A stretch of 64,000 nucleotides of DNA from an uncultured Lachnospiraceae bacterium (lineage in GTDB: Bacteria; Bacillota; Clostridia; Lachnospirales; Lachnospiraceae), in assembly GCA_910577015.1 (NCBI GenBank), contig CAJTKU010000002.1:62001-126000 (forward strand), written 5' to 3'. The notes under the pieces were generated by a model, which saw only the letters and a program-made list of their open reading frames with translations, searched no databases and was not told where the DNA came from. The position numbers and the translations under genes are program-made. This document shows positions 26,774 to 35,946 of this stretch, piece after piece; position 1 is the first letter of the stretch; each line of letters starts with the position of its first letter.

Positions 26774-28873
26774 ATGAAATTTGGGAAAACGGTAGTGAAA
26801 TGCCGCGTACCGATTTTGATTCTGGCGCTGGCGCTGCTCATTCCTTCCGTTATCGGAATGGCGGAAACCAGAATCAACTATGACATGCTGACTTATCTGC
26901 CAAAGGACATTGACACCGTGACGGGTCAGGATATCCTGCTGGATGATTTTGGAAAAGGGGCTTTTTCCTTTGTTATCGTGGAGGATATGCAGCCCGGGGA
27001 GGTGTCCGGTTTAAAAGAAGCTTTTGAAAAAGTGGAGCATGTGGATACGGTGCTCTGGTATGACAGCTTTTTGGATGTGTCCGTTCCCATAGAATTTCTT
27101 CCTGAGAAATATTATGAAGCTTTCAATTCCGGGAATGCAACCATGCTGGCCGTATTTTTTGACACATCCACTTCTGCCGACGGGACAATGGAGGCAATCG
27201 GGGAAATCCGCAGGCTTGCAGGAAAGCAGTGCTTCGTGTCCGGCATGTCCGCCATGGTAACGGACTTGAAGGATTTGTGTGAAAAGGAAGAACCGCTTTA
27301 TGTAGGATTGGCGGTACTGCTTGCCTGCGCCGCCATGATGCTTTTTATGGATAACTGGATTATTCCCTTTGTGTTTCTGATAAGCATCGGAATGTCCATA
27401 CTGTTAAACCTCGGCACCAATTATTTTTTAGGGGAAATATCCTATCTGACAAAAGCGCTTGCGGCGGTTTTGCAGCTTGCGGTCACAATGGATTATTCCA
27501 TTTTCCTGTGGCACAGCTATGAGGAACAGAAACAGGTCTGTGCAGACCATAAGGAAGCCATGGCGGAAGCAATCAACAAGACCATCACGTCGGTGGTGGG
27601 AAGCTCCGTGACCACGGTGGCAGGTTTTATCGCCCTGTGCTTTATGAGTTACACACTGGGCATGGATTTGGGCGTGGTAATGGCAAAGGGCGTAGTGCTG
27701 GGGGTTATCGGCTGTGTGACGACGCTGCCTGCCATTATACTGGCGCTGGATAAGCTGCTGCACAAGACAAAGCATAAATCATTGATTCCCGATACAGGGA
27801 AGCTGGCCGGTTTCATTACAAAAAATTTTATGGTTTTTGTGGTATTGTTTCTGGTGATTCTGGCGCCTGCATTTATCGGCTATGATAAGACCAATAAGGA
27901 GGTTTATTATGATTTGGGCGACAGCCTGCCGGAGGATATGGAATATGTGATTGCCAATTCCAAATTACAGGAAAAATTCGGCGTGGGAGCAACCCACATG
28001 GTACTGGTGGACGCAGGGATACCTGAGCAGGATGTGCGGAACATGATTGCAGAGATGGAAAAGGTGGAAGGTGTTAAATATGCCCTGGGCATGGAATCCG
28101 TGGTCGGCTCCCTGATACCGGAGGAGTTTATTCCGGAATCCGTCAGCAATGTGTTAAAGAGCGATAAGTGGGAATTGTTCCTTGTTAATTCCGAATATAA
28201 GACGGCAAGCGATGAGGTGAATGCGCAGATTAAAGAACTGAACGACATATTGAAGAGGTATGACGGAAACGGTATGTTGATTGGGGAAGCGCCCTGCACC
28301 AAGGATTTGATTGAGATAACGGATAAGGATTTTCAGGTAGTGAATGCCATATCCATTATTGCTATTTTCCTCATTATTGCACTGGTGGAAAAGAGCATTA
28401 CCCTTCCGGTTATTCTGGTATCGGTTATTGAATTTTCCATTTTTATCAATCTGGGACTGGCACACTATACGGGAGTTTCCCTTCCGTTTATCGCCCCCAT
28501 CTGTATCAGCACCATTCAGTTGGGCGCGACCGTGGATTATGCAATCTTGATGACAACCCGCTATAAGAGCGAAAGATATGAGGGAAAGGATAAAAAAACG
28601 GCAGTCGGCAATGCCTTGAAGGTATCCATCCCTTCCATAGTGGTGAGCGCCATGGGGCTGTTCTCCGCAACCTTCGGGGTAGCGCTCTACTCCGATGTGG
28701 ACATTATCAGTTCCCTGTGCAGCCTGATGGCAAGGGGGGCAGTCATCAGCATGTTCAGCGTCATTATGATACTGCCTGCCATGTTTATGGTTTTTGATAA
28801 GGTAATCTGCGCTACGAGCATTGGTTTTAAAGATAGGAAAAAAGAGGAAAGGAAGGAATTGCAGCCATGTTAA
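26774..28873 (+). CDS. MMPL/RND-family membrane transporter
   Basis: A 699-residue integral membrane protein with the two-fold MMPL layout: a first helix (about 8-28), an extracytoplasmic domain, five or six helices ending near residue 330, then a second helix, loop and helix bundle. The conserved intramembrane signatures are VTMDYSIFLWHSYEEQ in the first half and GATVDYAILMTTRYKSE in the second. The ATG at 26774 follows AAAGGAG with normal spacing; an ATG at 26765 is too close to it. Family members export lipids, peptides or drugs using the proton gradient. It overlaps the next gene by seven bases. TetR upstream suggests substrate-induced expression; the substrate is unknown. Confidence 0.9.
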   Translation: MKFGKTVVKCRVPILILALALLIPSVIGMAETRINYDMLTYLPKDIDTVTGQDILLDDFGKGAFSFVIVEDMQPGEVSGLKEAFEKVEHVDTVLWYDSFLDVSVPIEFLPEKYYEAFNSGNATMLAVFFDTSTSADGTMEAIGEIRRLAGKQCFVSGMSAMVTDLKDLCEKEEPLYVGLAVLLACAAMMLFMDNWIIPFVFLISIGMSILLNLGTNYFLGEISYLTKALAAVLQLAVTMDYSIFLWHSYEEQKQVCADHKEAMAEAINKTITSVVGSSVTTVAGFIALCFMSYTLGMDLGVVMAKGVVLGVIGCVTTLPAIILALDKLLHKTKHKSLIPDTGKLAGFITKNFMVFVVLFLVILAPAFIGYDKTNKEVYYDLGDSLPEDMEYVIANSKLQEKFGVGATHMVLVDAGIPEQDVRNMIAEMEKVEGVKYALGMESVVGSLIPEEFIPESVSNVLKSDKWELFLVNSEYKTASDEVNAQIKELNDILKRYDGNGMLIGEAPCTKDLIEITDKDFQVVNAISIIAIFLIIALVEKSITLPVILVSVIEFSIFINLGLAHYTGVSLPFIAPICISTIQLGATVDYAILMTTRYKSERYEGKDKKTAVGNALKVSIPSIVVSAMGLFSATFGVALYSDVDIISSLCSLMARGAVISMFSVIMILPAMFMVFDKVICATSIGFKDRKKEERKELQPC

Positions 28874-30963
28874 AGAATAAGAAAAAAATAATCGGAACCG
28901 TCGCTTTATGTATTGCAGGGGTGGTCTTGGCAGGTACGGTTTTGGCAGGCGTCACAGGCGTGCAGGCGTATGCCAAAAATACGGATGGGAATACTCAGAC
29001 GGAGGAAGCGAAAACAGAGGATAATGTAGATATAGAAGAGACGGTAAAGGATACGGTGGAAAACCTCTGGCAGACGCAGCACGGCGACGGTGAGGCTTAT
29101 AAAGAGGAAACCGTGTATGTGCTGGCAGAGGCGGACGGCTCCGCGAAAGAAATCATTGTAAGCGACTGGGTGCAGAATGCGCCGGAGGGGTTTGATGAAG
29201 CGGCAACGGGGCTTATGGAGGCATCCGCAATCAAAAGTGATGAAAGCGGGCTGTATTACCGCGGAATTTCCGAAAAGAAACTGCCGGTTTCCATGACGGT
29301 AAGCTACACCTTGGACGGAAAGGAAATCACACCTGAGGAGCTTGCCGGAAAGAGCGGCCATGTGGTTATCCGCTATGATTTTTGCAGCAACCGGTATGAG
29401 ATGAAAGAGATAAATAACAGCCTTGAAAAAATCTATGCGCCATTTGTCACCGTAACGGGAATGGTATTGGACAATGCCCGCTTCTGCAATATCAGCGTAT
29501 CTTCCGGCAAAGTCATAAACGACGGCAGCAGAAGCATCGTGGCAGGGATTGCATTTCCGGGAATGGCAGACAACCTGAATCTGGAGGAGGATGTCCTGCC
29601 TGCGTATATAGAGGTGGAGGCGGACGTCAACGACTTTTCCATGGAAGGCAGTTATACGGTTGCCATAAATGAGGTATTTAACGGATTAAATCTGGAAGAC
29701 GTGGACAGTCTGGAAGACTTAAAAGCGTCCATGGGTGAACTGACAGAGGCGGCGGACGCGCTGGTGAACGGTTCTTCCGAATTATATGACGGACTTACAG
29801 AGCTGTATAAAAAGTCGGGTGATTTGAAGGAAGGCGTAAGCGCGCTTGCAGACGGCGCAGGACAGCTTTCCGGCGGCGCGGTAGAGCTAAATGCAGGCGC
29901 AAAAGAATTGCAGGCGGGTGCAGACAGCCTGTCTGCCGGGCTGGGAACCCTGAGCGCAAAAAGCGGTGAACTGAACAATGGCGCGGCGCAGGTATTCCGG
30001 TCCCTGCTTGCAACGGCAAACAGCCAGCTTGCGGCGAACGGTCTGAGCGTACCGGCCCTGACCATTGACAATTATGCTTCTGTTTTAGACGGGATACTGG
30101 CGTCCATGGGGCAGGACGGTGTGTATCAGCAGGTTTATGCACAGGTGTATGACGCTGTAAAGGCGCAGGTTGAGTCCGAGGTCAAGGCAAATGAAAGCGC
30201 CATTCGGGCGCAGGTGACGCAGGCAGTCGAAGCGCAGGTCAGGGCCGGGGTTCTGGGTGCGGCAGGAATGACGGAAGACGAGTATCAGGCGCTGAAAAGC
30301 GCCGGGGACGCGGCAGCGGATGCCATAGACGCCGGTGTTGCGGCACAGATGCAAAGCGACGGCATACAGCAGCAGATTGCGGCAGCAGTGGCTTCTCAGG
30401 AAGAACAGTTGATTACTGCAAATATCAATGCACAGATGAGTTCCCAGCAGATTACTGATTTGATTACGCAGAAGGTAACGGAAAACATGCCCGCCGCAGA
30501 AAGCGGTGCGGCACAGATTGCAGGATTGAAGGCCCAGCTTGACAGCTACAACACTTTCTATCAGGGAGTCCTTTCCTATACGGCGGGAGTATCCCAGGCC
30601 AGCGCGGGAGCCGGACGGTTAAGCAGCGGTGCCGGACAGCTTGCGGCAGGCGCCGATACCCTTGCAGCAGGCGCCTCGGCTTTAAAAGAAGGAACGGATG
30701 CCCTTGTTGACGGCAGCGATGCATTGATAGACGGGGTGGCCCGCTTAAAGGACGGTGCAATGCAGCTCAGGGACGGAATGATTACATTCAATGAAGAAGG
30801 CATAGAAAAACTGGCAGCAGCTTTTGAGGGAGATTTTGAGGAACTGGTAAGCCGCCTGCAGGCCGCAGTGGAACTTTCCCAAGAGTATCATTCCTATGCG
30901 GACAGCACGGTAGAAATGGACGGCAGTGTAAGGTTCTTGTATAAGACGGCGGAAATCAAGTAG
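28867..30963 (+). CDS. YhgE/Pip-like exported coiled-coil protein, partner of the MMPL transporter
   Basis: A 698-residue protein with an N-terminal membrane anchor or signal (about residues 8-34, ending GVQAYAK), an extracytoplasmic globular part (35-275), and repeated heptad-like segments of the form LxxGAxxLxxG (SALADGAGQLSGGAVELNAG, later SRLSSGAGQL-like copies) around residues 320-370 and 575-640, typical of YhgE/Pip proteins. Between them lies an Ala/Gln-rich helical stretch. Typical YhgE has several C-terminal membrane helices; none is seen here, so it is the ectodomain type that accompanies MMPL pumps in Clostridia. Start overlaps the transporter stop, indicating a functional pair. 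Molecular role unknown. Confidence 0.75.
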   Translation: MLKNKKKIIGTVALCIAGVVLAGTVLAGVTGVQAYAKNTDGNTQTEEAKTEDNVDIEETVKDTVENLWQTQHGDGEAYKEETVYVLAEADGSAKEIIVSDWVQNAPEGFDEAATGLMEASAIKSDESGLYYRGISEKKLPVSMTVSYTLDGKEITPEELAGKSGHVVIRYDFCSNRYEMKEINNSLEKIYAPFVTVTGMVLDNARFCNISVSSGKVINDGSRSIVAGIAFPGMADNLNLEEDVLPAYIEVEADVNDFSMEGSYTVAINEVFNGLNLEDVDSLEDLKASMGELTEAADALVNGSSELYDGLTELYKKSGDLKEGVSALADGAGQLSGGAVELNAGAKELQAGADSLSAGLGTLSAKSGELNNGAAQVFRSLLATANSQLAANGLSVPALTIDNYASVLDGILASMGQDGVYQQVYAQVYDAVKAQVESEVKANESAIRAQVTQAVEAQVRAGVLGAAGMTEDEYQALKSAGDAAADAIDAGVAAQMQSDGIQQQIAAAVASQEEQLITANINAQMSSQQITDLITQKVTENMPAAESGAAQIAGLKAQLDSYNTFYQGVLSYTAGVSQASAGAGRLSSGAGQLAAGADTLAAGASALKEGTDALVDGSDALIDGVARLKDGAMQLRDGMITFNEEGIEKLAAAFEGDFEELVSRLQAAVELSQEYHSYADSTVEMDGSVRFLYKTAEIK

Positions 30964-31069
30964 AAGGTAATATAGGAGATTACCATATCCCGTGCCTTTC
31001 CAGCCGAAGAAAAACAGCCTGTCGGCATATGCAAAAAACTGAAAATTCCTTAGAGGAAACTGTGAGAAA

Positions 31070-31096
31070 AAAGGAGCTGCTTATCGCAGCTCCTTT
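31070..31096. terminator. Bidirectional terminator between convergent genes
   Basis: AAAGGAGCTGC (31070-31080) and GCAGCTCCTTT (31086-31096) pair perfectly around TTATC, with T-rich sequence downstream and A-rich sequence upstream, so it can serve both strands. Confidence 0.8.
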
Positions 31097-31101
31097 CAGT
31101 T

Positions 31102-31280
31102 TTACATCTCTTTCTGATACCGGGCCATAAGGCACATCTCCAAGATTGTTTTAAAAAGGAAAATCCCATCAGCGTTCCGCCTGCTACCCCTGACACCCTG
31201 CCGTCCAGAACAATGGCCGACACAATAAGCGCAATACCAAGGATACCCATAATCAGACAAAACAATGATTTGTTTTTCAT
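31102..31280 (-). pseudogene. Small membrane protein, probably frameshifted
   Basis: The first about 42 residues (MKNKSLFCLIMGILGIALIV and on, to GGTLMGFSF) form one or two membrane helices typical of small proteins encoded next to YozG-like regulators. After that the reading frame becomes Cys/Trp/Arg-rich and runs through the terminator hairpin to 31050. In the neighbouring frame the same DNA encodes LFKTILEMCLMARYQKEM and stops at 31102-31104 just before the terminator. I therefore infer a one-base frameshift in the T/A run near 31150. It follows the XRE gene by three bases with GAGGAGG as ribosome site. Confidence 0.55.
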
Positions 31281-31283
31281 GCT

Positions 31284-31481
31284 TTAATCCTCCTCATAGA
31301 TGAAAATTTCTTCAATACTCATGTCAAAATAGCGCGCGATTTTGAACGCCAACAAGATAGACGGGTTGTACCGTCCGTTTTCCAGCGAACCGACGGTTTG
31401 CCGGGATACCTCCAATGCCGCAGCCAAATCCTCCTGTTTTACCCCGCGCGCTTTGCGTAATTCTTCTAATCGGTTTTTCAT
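31284..31481 (-). CDS. XRE-family (Cro/CI-type) small regulator, YozG-like
   Basis: A 65-residue protein that is a single helix-turn-helix domain (RLEELRKARGVKQEDLAAAL, then VSRQTVGSLENGRYNPS, ending FDMSIEEIF). The start at 31481 is supported by AGGGAGA eight bases upstream; longer in-frame starts read through the operator. Two copies of AAGTTTACTTTCC flank its promoter, so autoregulation is likely. These small regulators usually pair with a small membrane protein, here the damaged gene downstream. Confidence 0.9.
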   Translation of the reverse strand: MKNRLEELRKARGVKQEDLAAALEVSRQTVGSLENGRYNPSILLAFKIARYFDMSIEEIFIYEED

Positions 31482-31499
31482 AGCGGTCTCTCCCTGCAT

Positions 31500-31565
31500 G
31501 GAAAGTTTACTTTCCATATTTGTATTGTAGCACTCTGCGCATTCAATGTCAAGTTTACTTTCCAT
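31500..31565 (-). promoter_or_regulatory. Promoter and duplicated operator of the XRE gene
   Basis: On the minus strand TTGACA (31552-31547) and TACAAT (31529-31524) are 17 bases apart, a near-perfect sigma-A promoter. The 15-base word AAGTTTACTTTCCAT occurs at 31503-31517 and 31551-31565, 48 bases apart; the first is within a perfect inverted repeat GGAAAG-TTTA-CTTTCC (31500-31515). One copy touches the -35, the other lies just after the start point. Confidence 0.75.
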
Positions 31566-31580
31566 TAGGGCAATCCAGTC

Positions 31581-31609
31581 TTGACTTTTAGCGGATATTT
31601 TTTCATAAT
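31581..31609 (+). promoter_or_regulatory. Candidate promoter of the chemotaxis receptor gene
   Basis: TTGACT (31581-31586) and CATAAT (31604-31609), 17-base spacer, 62 bases before the start codon. Confidence 0.55.
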
Positions 31610-31670
31610 TACAGTAGGGAATTTTCTAAAATACATAAATTGCATATGAAACGACATGAGGAGGGAAAAC

Positions 31671-33185
31671 ATGGAAGGAACAACGGATAACAAGGACTTT
31701 TTTGAACGGAACGAGGAAGAGGTATGCAGGACTATTTGTAAGATACTGCTTTGGATGACAGCAGTATTTCCTACGCTGTTTCTTTGCTCGGCATTACATA
31801 TTTTTCAGGTTACGGTTCGGGAACTGATACCGATAACGGCATTCGGAGTTGTCTGTACTTTGTCCCCTGCCATTCTGTTGAAATGCAGGGTATCTATCCG
31901 GTTTATTAAAAATTACAGTATTATAGCGCTGGCAGTAGTCATTGCATTGATGGCAAGTAATTCCAAGCTGGGTATTTATATGACATATGTGCTTGCGCTG
32001 GCTTTAAGCTGTCTGTATTTTGATAAGAAGTTTACTGTCCGCACCGCCATAATCGGATTTGTCGGTATGATAGCTGCAGTATATTTTCGTTCGGGAAATG
32101 TGTCGCTGTGGCCGGGAGATACCCGAATGAAGTGGTTTATCGGTTATGGCATGGGGTTTACGATTGAGTATATTGCAATGTCGGCGGTATTTATCTCACT
32201 GTCAGGACGTGCGAGAAGGCTGCTTGAAAACCTGCATAACACAGAGGCAGTAAAGGAAATTTTAGACAACTGCGGTTCTGCCTCCGCAATGCTGTCGAAT
32301 CTGCTTGGAGGATTGAAAACAGCTATCCGTGATACGGTTGATAATAACCAGAAAATCTGCCATGAAGCGGATATGACAAAAATCGGCTGTGAAGAAAATC
32401 TGGAGCATGTACGGCAGACAGACAGCAGTATCTGTGAAATGGAAGAGAATATGCGTTTAATCAGCCAGCAGACGGAAGAAATGTCTGAAATTTCCGCGGA
32501 TGCCTACCAGAAAATTGAAAATTATATTGTGTTTATGAATCAGGCGGCGGATTCTATACGTCAGATTGAAGTTTCCAGCGACAGTCTCCGGGAAAAGATT
32601 TCACGGGTGGGAAGCTGTGCGGGCGAGATTGCTTCCATTGTAGATATCATTGAAGGAATTGCCAATCAGACAAACATTCTGGCCATCAATGCTTCCATTG
32701 AAGCGGCGCGCGCCGGGGAACAGGGTAAAAGCTTTGCGGTTGTCGCTTCCAAGGTGGGCGTATTGGCAGAGCAGTGTAAGAAGGCGACTGTGAACATTAC
32801 TGCCCAGATTGAGGAAATGAATACGAATGTGGAGGATGCGCATGTTTCTGTAAATGAAAATGGAGAAGTGGTTTTGACGGGTATCCAAAAGATTAATACG
32901 GCGAAAGAGGAAGCCGATAAGCTGTTGGAAGCACAGATGGCATCCATCCGTAAGGTAAAGGAAGTGGAAGAAAATCTGGAAACCGGACTGAACCATCAGA
33001 AACGGGTGGTCGCTATGACGGAGGATATGAACGGTACTACCAGCCAATCGCTGGAACAGGTAAAAGCGATTAGCGAGGCAATCGGGAAACAGGCGGAACT
33101 GGCCGCGGTTATGCAGGCAGCCTTTGATGAGGTGCAGAAGATTTCGGAAACGCTTTTGGAAATCAGCGTGAAAAGTACTTCTTAA
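31671..33185 (+). CDS. Methyl-accepting chemotaxis protein with multi-helix membrane domain
   Basis: A 504-residue receptor. The N-terminal half (about residues 20-180) has five or six hydrophobic helices with only short loops, so it is not the usual two-helix receptor with a periplasmic-type sensor; it probably senses a membrane or intracellular cue. A long coiled coil follows, with the signalling tip GIANQTNILAINASIEAARAG and the conserved FAVVASKVGVLAEQ near residues 335-375. No HAMP domain is evident. The ATG at 31671 follows GAGGAGGG; the ATG at 31656 overlaps it. Transcribed alone. No flagellar or other che genes are in the window. Confidence 0.92.
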   Translation: MEGTTDNKDFFERNEEEVCRTICKILLWMTAVFPTLFLCSALHIFQVTVRELIPITAFGVVCTLSPAILLKCRVSIRFIKNYSIIALAVVIALMASNSKLGIYMTYVLALALSCLYFDKKFTVRTAIIGFVGMIAAVYFRSGNVSLWPGDTRMKWFIGYGMGFTIEYIAMSAVFISLSGRARRLLENLHNTEAVKEILDNCGSASAMLSNLLGGLKTAIRDTVDNNQKICHEADMTKIGCEENLEHVRQTDSSICEMEENMRLISQQTEEMSEISADAYQKIENYIVFMNQAADSIRQIEVSSDSLREKISRVGSCAGEIASIVDIIEGIANQTNILAINASIEAARAGEQGKSFAVVASKVGVLAEQCKKATVNITAQIEEMNTNVEDAHVSVNENGEVVLTGIQKINTAKEEADKLLEAQMASIRKVKEVEENLETGLNHQKRVVAMTEDMNGTTSQSLEQVKAISEAIGKQAELAAVMQAAFDEVQKISETLLEISVKSTS

Positions 33186-33225
33186 AGCTCATGCCAGAGC
33201 CATTTCGCTTAGAAGTACTTTTCAC
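33168..33225. terminator. Long inverted repeat between convergent genes
   Basis: GTGAAAAGTACTTCT (33168-33182, including the last codons of the receptor gene) pairs perfectly with AGAAGTACTTTTCAC (33211-33225). The 28-base loop holds a smaller hairpin (GCTC/GAGC). It likely works as a bidirectional terminator, although poly-T tracts are weak. Confidence 0.5.
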
Positions 33226-33233
33226 ACCAAAAT

Positions 33234-33800
33234 TTATAAGGATGCTATTTTGTAGCAGAAATAAGTGCCCGGCTGTAGAGCGTCATCGTCATAATAAAGG
33301 AGGCCAAGCCGGGAAAACCGGTAAGACTGCCTTTTGAGTTCCTTTGCCATTTGTTCATAAGCCCTTTGATAATTTGCAAAGGGCGCCTTGCCGATGGCAA
33401 TCGTCATATGGAAAATATAGTCATTGTCGTAAGCTGCCGGGCATGGACCGAAGCGGCTTTCCAACTTTTCAAAAAGAATTTGCTGCATATGCTCCAAATC
33501 CCCTGACTTCTCTACGCGGAGGCTCATGCAGCCGGAGGGAATGCCGCCGATAACGTCTGATGGATGGATATCAAGCTGTTCAAATGTAGCTGTAACCGGA
33601 TGAAGCTCTTTTGCAAATTCATCAAAGAACGCTTCTATTTCCTCCAGGCTTGGTATGGAGAAGGGCTGTTTCAGCGAGATGTGCTGTGGCAGCCTTGCCA
33701 TTTCAAAGCCTGTTTCTCCAAGGCGGTGTGCCTCCAGCATTAATTTTCTGCCGTAATTTTCGGCTTCCACATCGGCAATCAATACAATTGTCGCTTTCAT
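33234..33800 (-). CDS. 2H phosphoesterase / 2'-5' RNA ligase-like protein
   Basis: A 188-residue protein of the 2H superfamily (LigT-like). The two catalytic H-x-[ST]-x motifs are HISLKQPF (about residue 42) and HMTIAIG (about residue 131), at normal separation. Family members act on 2'-5' or cyclic phosphodiesters in RNA or nucleotides. The ATG at 33800 is preceded by AAGGAGG and overlaps the thrS stop by four bases (ATGA), so it is translated from the thrS messenger and shares its T-box control. The physiological substrate is unknown; a link to tRNA is only suggested by the context. Confidence 0.85.
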   Translation of the reverse strand: MKATIVLIADVEAENYGRKLMLEAHRLGETGFEMARLPQHISLKQPFSIPSLEEIEAFFDEFAKELHPVTATFEQLDIHPSDVIGGIPSGCMSLRVEKSGDLEHMQQILFEKLESRFGPCPAAYDNDYIFHMTIAIGKAPFANYQRAYEQMAKELKRQSYRFSRLGLLYYDDDALQPGTYFCYKIASL

Positions 33801-35584
33801 GAGCAAAATCCTCCTTTCTCCTGGATGAGTCCGATAAGACGGGCAAGCGGCATTTCTCCCATATCCTGTTTCTCGGGCGCTGCATCCCTCTGCCTTACCG
33901 ATACGGTATGCCGGTTTTCTTCCTTTTCTCCGACAATAACCACATACGGTACTTTATCCATTCTTGCCTCCCGGATTTTATAGCCGAGTTTTTCGTCCCT
34001 TTCATCAATCTCGGCACGCAGTCTATTGTCTTTTAATTCCTGTAAGATATTCTGCGCGTAATGCAGATATTTATCCGATACGGACAGTACCCGGACCTGC
34101 ACCGGTGAAAGCCATACCGGAAAATTACCGGTGAAATGTTCAATCAATATACCAATAAAACGTTCTATGGAGCCGAATACGACACGGTGCAGCATTATCG
34201 GACGGTGTTTTTGACCGTCGGCGCCCATATATTCCACGTTAAATCTTTTGGGAAGCTGAAAATCAAGCTGAATGGTTCCGCATTGCCAGGTTCTTCCGAT
34301 AGAGTCCTTCAAATGAAAATCCAGTTTCGGTCCGTAAAACGCCCCGTCGCCTTCATTTACCGTAAAAGATTTTCCCATGCTTTGCGCCGCTGCTTGTAAT
34401 GCATTGGTTGCCAGTTCCCATTCCTCGTCGCTCCCGATGGAATCTTCGGGTCTGGTGGACAATTCTATTTCGTAGGAAAATCCAAAACGGGCATACATTT
34501 CCTCAATCAATCTCATAACCCCGCAGATTTCGCCCTGTACCTGCTCCTTAGTCATAAAGATATGGGCATCATCCTGTGTGAAGCAGCGGGCCCGCATCAG
34601 GCCGTGAAGCTGTCCCGATTTTTCGTGACGGTGAACCACTCCAAGCTCCCCGATTCTCAAGGGCAGTTCTTTGTAGGAGCGCGGCTGTGATTTATAAATT
34701 AACATCCCGCCCGGACAGTTCATGGGCTTGAGTGCATAGTCGCAGCCATCAATTACCGATGTATACATATTGTCATGATAATGTTCCCAGTGGCCGGAGG
34801 TTTCCCATAACTTCCGGTTCAGCATCACCGGCGTTGCAATTTCGACATAGCCTTCCTTTGTGTGAATGTAGCGCCAATAATCGATAAGCAGGTTTTTGAG
34901 AATCACTCCCTTTGGGAGAAAAAACGGAAATCCGGGTCCCTCTTCCATAAAAGCAAACAGGGAGAGTTCTCTGCCCAGCTTTCTGTGGTCCCGCGCCTTT
35001 GCTTCCTCCAGCATATGGAGATAGGCATCCAAATCGGACGCTTTGGGAAATGATATGCCGTATATTCTGGTAAGCATCGGATTCTTTTCATCGCCTTTCC
35101 AGTAAGCGCCTGCTACGGAAAGCAGCTTCAACGCCTTTATCCGGCTGGTATTGGCAATGTGGGGACCGGCGCACAGCTCCGTGTACTCTCCCTGTCTATA
35201 AAAAGTAATGTTTTCGGATTCCGGAAGCTGCTTTATTAGTTCCATCTTGAAATTTTCTTTTTGCTTTTCCATAAAGGCGTATGCCTCCGCCCTGGAAATT
35301 TCCTGTACCTGAAGGGATAAGGACTCTTTCACAATCGCCTTCATTTCGTTTTCCACTGCCTGCAAATGCTCTTCCTGAAAAGGAAAAGAAAACGCAAAGT
35401 CGTAATAAAATCCGTTTTCCGTTGCCGGGCCGATTGCACATTTTGTATCAGGATACAGACGCTTTACCGCCTGTGCCAGTACATGCGCGCTGGTGTGCCA
35501 GAACGCTTTTTTTCCCTCCTTTTCTTCAAATCCGATTTCTTTGGTTTCCCCGTTCTTTTGCAAAACCTTCATTTTGTCTTTCAT
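33797..35584 (-). CDS. thrS: Threonyl-tRNA synthetase lacking the TGS domain
   Basis: A 595-residue class II synthetase that charges tRNA(Thr). The protein opens with a short stretch and goes directly into the editing (second additional) domain with its HxxxH motif HTSAH (residues 30-34); the N-terminal TGS domain of standard 640-residue ThrRS is absent. The catalytic core shows the MNCPGG and RHEKSGQLHGLMRAR (motif 2) signatures, and motif 3 is near HRVVFGSIERF; the C-terminal anticodon-binding domain is complete. AAAGGAG lies nine bases before the ATG at 35584. A T-box leader lies upstream, so it is induced by uncharged tRNA(Thr). Many Firmicutes carry two ThrRS genes; this may be the short or auxiliary one. 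Confidence 0.95.
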   Translation of the reverse strand: MKDKMKVLQKNGETKEIGFEEKEGKKAFWHTSAHVLAQAVKRLYPDTKCAIGPATENGFYYDFAFSFPFQEEHLQAVENEMKAIVKESLSLQVQEISRAEAYAFMEKQKENFKMELIKQLPESENITFYRQGEYTELCAGPHIANTSRIKALKLLSVAGAYWKGDEKNPMLTRIYGISFPKASDLDAYLHMLEEAKARDHRKLGRELSLFAFMEEGPGFPFFLPKGVILKNLLIDYWRYIHTKEGYVEIATPVMLNRKLWETSGHWEHYHDNMYTSVIDGCDYALKPMNCPGGMLIYKSQPRSYKELPLRIGELGVVHRHEKSGQLHGLMRARCFTQDDAHIFMTKEQVQGEICGVMRLIEEMYARFGFSYEIELSTRPEDSIGSDEEWELATNALQAAAQSMGKSFTVNEGDGAFYGPKLDFHLKDSIGRTWQCGTIQLDFQLPKRFNVEYMGADGQKHRPIMLHRVVFGSIERFIGILIEHFTGNFPVWLSPVQVRVLSVSDKYLHYAQNILQELKDNRLRAEIDERDEKLGYKIREARMDKVPYVVIVGEKEENRHTVSVRQRDAAPEKQDMGEMPLARLIGLIQEKGGFCS

Positions 35585-35639
35585 TTTGTGCTGCTCCTTT
35601 CATAATGTGGCTTTCTGCCGTTTTCAGTTCGCAACAACA

Positions 35640-35897
35640 TAAGAAAAGCACCCAAAAGACTGCTGACAGCCTTAAGGGTGCATATGCACGGTTCCACCTT
35701 AACTTTTCACTTCAGATTCCATCAAATCCTATCCTTTAACGCAGGCATACGGTAACGCTTAGTTCTGTTTTCGGCATTACAGCTCGGGAATGGTTTTCGT
35801 CTGTGTTCCTCATAAGCGGCTTCCACCCTGCGCCGCCCTCTCTGGATGATTTACTGCAAACTACTCTTTTCCGTCATGGCTTTTCTTATGTTATTAT
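35640..35897 (-). promoter_or_regulatory. T-box leader of thrS
   Basis: Read on the minus strand, the leader shows the AGAGA-type element of stem I (CCAGAGAGGG), a candidate specifier ACC (Thr) in GAAAACCATTCCCGAG, the T-box GGTGGAACCGTGCA (35698-35685) and a terminator whose outer stem is GCACCC (35681-35676) with GGGTGC (35653-35648) before TTTTCTT. Uncharged tRNA(Thr) would stabilise the antiterminator. The specifier assignment is tentative. Confidence 0.88.
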
Positions 35898-35901
35898 GGT
35901 T

Positions 35902-35930
35902 AAAATAACAGAATAATGTTTGGTTGTCAA
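35902..35930 (-). promoter_or_regulatory. Promoter of the thrS T-box transcript
   Basis: Minus-strand TTGACA (35930-35925) and TATTTT (35907-35902) with a 17-base spacer, just upstream of the T-box leader. Confidence 0.65.
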
Positions 35931-35946
35931 GATGAAGAAGTTGGAG

